Shown here one piece after another: positions 61,674 through 64,000 of a DNA stretch of 64,000 nt. The translations under genes and the position numbers were made by a program. The stretch lies in NCBI RefSeq assembly GCF_000187895.1, contig NZ_DS990127.1:124001-188000 (forward strand), read 5' to 3'. This DNA is from Phocaeicola plebeius DSM 17135 (GTDB taxonomy: Bacteria > Bacteroidota > Bacteroidia > Bacteroidales > Bacteroidaceae). The notes beneath the pieces are model-generated. The model was not told the origin of the DNA. It worked only from the letters and a program-made list of their open reading frames with translations, and did no database searches. Numbering within the stretch: position 1 is the stretch's first letter; every line of letters starts with the position of its first letter.

Positions 61674-62879
61674 TTACAGGGATTCAAGTTGTTCCCTTGT
61701 GACGGTGTAGAAACGACCGACTCTTTTTATCGGCTCATATCGGCACTCCCGATTGTAATTGAATTGGTAAGTGGTATATGTAAGCCCGTTAGAGGCAGGA
61801 GTAAGTTTCCAACATTCCTGCAATACCTTTCTGACTTGGTGCTTCTCCACCTTTACCTGCGAATGTACCAGCAAAAGAAGAATGTCGTTGTGGCAGAACG
61901 AGAATGTGTCCGTGCCGACACTTTCCATAATGTCAAGGATAAGTTCGCACATCTCTATCTCCAATCGGTTGCGGTTGCTGCGGATAATCTTCTGCAAGGC
62001 TTCGGTATGCAGCAAAGAGGGCGCAAACCACATACGGCTTTCCTTTTCGGTGGAAAGTTGTCTGTATTGCAGGTAATACAGAAAGGCAGGTATCTCAGCT
62101 TTCAGCTTTTGCAGGAAGTCTGTGTCATCGGATTGCAGACGGTCTATCTTGCGCACCCAATAGCGTGTTTCACCTGCATCAATGATAACAGGCAGATACT
62201 CGTTGTTGGAGCATAGCACGAACTTGGCAAAGAACGCTATCTCGTCACGGTCTTTGCCTTTGGCTTCCACCTTGTAGGAAAGTGTGGTGCTGAGGTTCTT
62301 CAACCGCTCGCTGTCCTCCCTGCGGTTGAGCAATACCTCGTCCACCACGATGAGCAGTTTTCCTGCCCAGTCGGAATTGAACTGGCTGCGGAAGTCCTCG
62401 TTGGTATTGAAAGTGACATTGTTTTGAAACACAGCTTTCAGGAAGTTCAGGAATGTACTCTTGCCCGTGTTGCGTTCTTCTGATACCAACAGCAGGATAG
62501 GCAGTTTCTGCACGGGTTGCAGGTAGAGCAATTGAAGATAGTCCATGCCCAATTCATACTGTTCACCGAAGATATGGCGCACCAATGACCGGATACAGGG
62601 AAACTCGCCTTGTTGCGGACGGTGTCCTATCGGCTCGTAGAGGTTCAGGAACTTGTCCACCACGGGACGGTAGTCCACATGGTCGGGGACGGTGCAGAAG
62701 CCGTCGTACTTCGGCACGGTGGCGAGATAGTCCTTGCCGTAGTCCTGCCGCAGTGTTTCGTTGTTCCACACGATGCGCTTCTTCACATAGCCTCCGTTCA
62801 GACGGGGCTGGTTCACTAACTTGTAGAGGGTAGTACCCACACGGATAAACTCCTCATTTTCAAAGTTGCCTTGTTTCAT
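61674..62879 (-). CDS. SF3-type primase-helicase (DUF5906-like)
   Basis: This 401-residue protein has Walker A SEERNTGKSTF near residue 145 and Walker B LLIVVDEVLL, and a later polar motif FVLCSNNEY as in superfamily 3 helicases. It resembles the DUF5906 replication proteins of Bacteroides mobilizable elements. With the Toprim primase it could replicate the excised circle. The ATG at 62879 is preferred; the frame is open to 62921. Confidence 0.85.
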   Translation of the reverse strand: MKQGNFENEEFIRVGTTLYKLVNQPRLNGGYVKKRIVWNNETLRQDYGKDYLATVPKYDGFCTVPDHVDYRPVVDKFLNLYEPIGHRPQQGEFPCIRSLVRHIFGEQYELGMDYLQLLYLQPVQKLPILLLVSEERNTGKSTFLNFLKAVFQNNVTFNTNEDFRSQFNSDWAGKLLIVVDEVLLNRREDSERLKNLSTTLSYKVEAKGKDRDEIAFFAKFVLCSNNEYLPVIIDAGETRYWVRKIDRLQSDDTDFLQKLKAEIPAFLYYLQYRQLSTEKESRMWFAPSLLHTEALQKIIRSNRNRLEIEMCELILDIMESVGTDTFSFCHNDILLLLVHSQVKVEKHQVRKVLQECWKLTPASNGLTYTTYQFNYNRECRYEPIKRVGRFYTVTREQLESL

Positions 62880-63000
62880 TAGCACTTCATTTTTTTGTTT
62901 AATCAGTGCAAAACTCGGCAATTAGCGCAGAACGGATTAACAACTCACGCATACCTCACGTAAGATTTTCTTGGATTTGGCTTTATGACATACAACAAAA

Positions 63001-63039
63001 GCCCGAAGAAATGCCATTCTAATGGATTTTTCTTCGGGT
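63001..63039. terminator. Terminator between helicase and RhuM-like genes
   Basis: CCCGAAGAAA and TTTCTTCGGG form the outer stem, with an inner GCCATT/AATGG pairing, and TTTGT follows. The other bases of 62880-63156 hold no gene I can see. Confidence 0.75.
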
Positions 63040-63156
63040 TTGTCGTAATCGTACGTATGAATGGCAATACACCTATTCACATACTCGTATAAATACATTG
63101 TTGGCAATGGGAATACGCATAGGTCTCACTACTTCATGTCGTCATATCATTAGAAC

Positions 63157-63546
63157 TTATGCCTGATAATTAGACATATCCCAACCATTTATACCCAGCG
63201 AAAAGAAGATATTTGTTTTCTCTTTTCGCAAGTACAGCCTTTTAAATATGGCATTGCGCACCTGTTCCGCACCGAAGCTGTCAATGCGGAAAGCAAGTGC
63301 GACTATCATCGGAAAGCTGAACACATCGGCATGATACCCGTTCTCCTGCCGAACATACTTCTGTACCTCGTATTCTTTTAATGCTCCACTGTTATAGATG
63401 TTTCTGATGGCAGAACGAAGTGTCGGAGCAATTACTCCGAACAGTTCCACCAATTCCGGCTCGCTCATCCAAATGTTTGAGACATTCTCCGGCATGATGA
63501 TATTGCCGGATTCATTCACTGTTATGCTGTTTCTTCTCATACTCAT
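63157..63546 (-). CDS. RhuM-like short protein of the mobile element
   Basis: This 129-residue protein has ISxxELVELFGVIAPTLRSAI-like sequence (WMSEPELVELFGVIAP), then IYNSGALKEYEVQKYV, FPMIVALAFRIDSFGAEQVRNAIFK. This resembles the N-terminal part of RhuM-type proteins (an HTH-like fold followed by a conserved I-A-x-x-x-R-x-x-S segment). It is much shorter than RhuM. It overlaps the integrase by 4 bp, so it may serve as an excision or control factor; that is inference. Confidence 0.55.
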   Translation of the reverse strand: MSMRRNSITVNESGNIIMPENVSNIWMSEPELVELFGVIAPTLRSAIRNIYNSGALKEYEVQKYVRQENGYHADVFSFPMIVALAFRIDSFGAEQVRNAIFKRLYLRKEKTNIFFSLGINGWDMSNYQA

Positions 63547-64000
63547 GACATCGTTATTCCGTTAAACGTCTTACTCAGTTTGTCGCCGAACATGGTCAGG
63601 TCGTTGTCGAGCTTCTGCGTGGTTATCTTTGCGTAGAGTTGGGTCGTGACTATATTCGTATGTCCCAACACACGGCTTACGCTTTCAATGGGCATCCCCT
63701 TGCTCAAAGCTAATGTTGCGAAGCCATGACGACTGCAATGAAATGATATTGACTTGGTTATGCCACATTCCCTTATCATCCGTTTCAACGGTTTGCAGAT
63801 AGACCAATAGTTCAAGCCGGGGAATATACGATTGTCTTTCTGCATCGGTCGGTAGCGTTCGACTATCTGCAAGGGTATATCCAGCAGCTTCACTTGGAAG
63901 GCGACTTTTGTCTTGTGGCGTTTGGACAATATCCACTTCTCGCCGTTCACCTCCACGATGTTGTCATTCGTCAGTTCCTGAATGTCCACGAATGACAAGG
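63543..64000 (-). CDS. Tyrosine recombinase/integrase, C-terminal part
   Basis: The last 151 codons are in the window; the gene continues past the right edge. The catalytic domain has HCSRHGFATLAL (HxxR) and LGHTNIVTTQLYAKI with the second His and the nucleophile Tyr. At the window edge LSFVDIQEL stands where most family members have the first catalytic Arg (G-L-R), so Arg I appears to be Ser, as described for IntDOT. It would integrate and excise the element of 52-64 kb. Confidence 0.9.
   Translation of the reverse strand, partial: LSFVDIQELTNDNIVEVNGEKWILSKRHKTKVAFQVKLLDIPLQIVERYRPMQKDNRIFPGLNYWSICKPLKRMIRECGITKSISFHCSRHGFATLALSKGMPIESVSRVLGHTNIVTTQLYAKITTQKLDNDLTMFGDKLSKTFNGITMS

Noticed and set aside
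61461..62216. 251-codon plus-strand frame over the iteron-like region and helicase end
   Set aside because: It is antisense to the helicase and has no family resemblance.

Overview
The window looks like the chromosome of a gut Bacteroidales, most likely Bacteroides or Phocaeicola. Genes follow TAnnTTTG -7 boxes rather than Shine-Dalgarno sites, and the families are typical of that group: DUF3078 and PorT-like outer-membrane proteins, S9 peptidases, a cation-channel/SPOR/HU repertoire, a group-B-like [FeFe] hydrogenase, and RteA/RteB-type regulators on an integrated element. Positions 1 to about 51.7 kb are ordinary core chromosome. About 51.9 kb to the right edge is a mobilizable element whose integrase runs off the window.

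Layout of the core. 0.1-4.2 kb (minus): an N-degron operon (M48 protease lipoprotein, glycine-zipper lipoprotein, clpS, clpA, start of aat). 4.2-11.4 kb (plus): S9 peptidase, sbcD, sbcC. 11.4-12.6 kb: a 22-bp-period repeat array, then pyrD. 12.7-18.2 kb: nitrite-ammonification operon nrfH-nrfA-ccsB/resB-ccsA-porin. 18.2-19.7 kb: a Crp/Fnr regulator divergent from a Nim-like flavoprotein. 19.7-23.7 kb: argD-like aminotransferase, ThiD-like kinase, HD hydrolase, GH28. 23.8-26 kb: a His-rich COG0523 GTPase divergent from ric (Fe-S repair). 26-31.2 kb: [FeFe] hydrogenase with maturases HydE, HydG and HydF. 31.3-36.3 kb: FHA and HU/SPOR proteins, a lipoprotein, engB, recR, a membrane protein and an acetyltransferase. 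36.4-36.8 kb: a second repeat array and two identical tRNA-Pro genes. 36.9-51.6 kb: S9 peptidase, potassium channel, yidC, pyrG, DUF3078, TRIC-type channel, mtgA, OmpA lipoprotein, glyA, PorT-like protein, flavin reductase, pyrI, pyrB.

Layout of the element, read from its integrase end leftwards: tyrosine integrase, RhuM-like protein, SF3-type helicase, an iteron-like region, Toprim primase, an oriT-like region, mobC and relaxase. Then come cargo and scars: a broken AraC/aldo-keto reductase pair, an intact AraC divergent from a tightly overlapping MBL-hydrolase plus two radical-SAM operon, a 5'-truncated RteA-like hybrid kinase and an RteB-like sigma-54 activator.

The strongest new signals are three. 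(1) A likely nitrosative-stress regulon: operators TGTCA-N6-TKACA lie exactly 36.5 bp upstream of the last base of the -7 box at nrfH, the Nim-like gene and ric, and a Crp/Fnr protein with an unusual cysteine cluster and altered recognition helix is encoded between them. (2) Two intergenic arrays, each of five 16-bp near-palindromic units at an exact 22-bp pitch. (3) The AraC-controlled MBL/radical-SAM/radical-SAM cassette, inserted where the kinase gene lost its 5' half.
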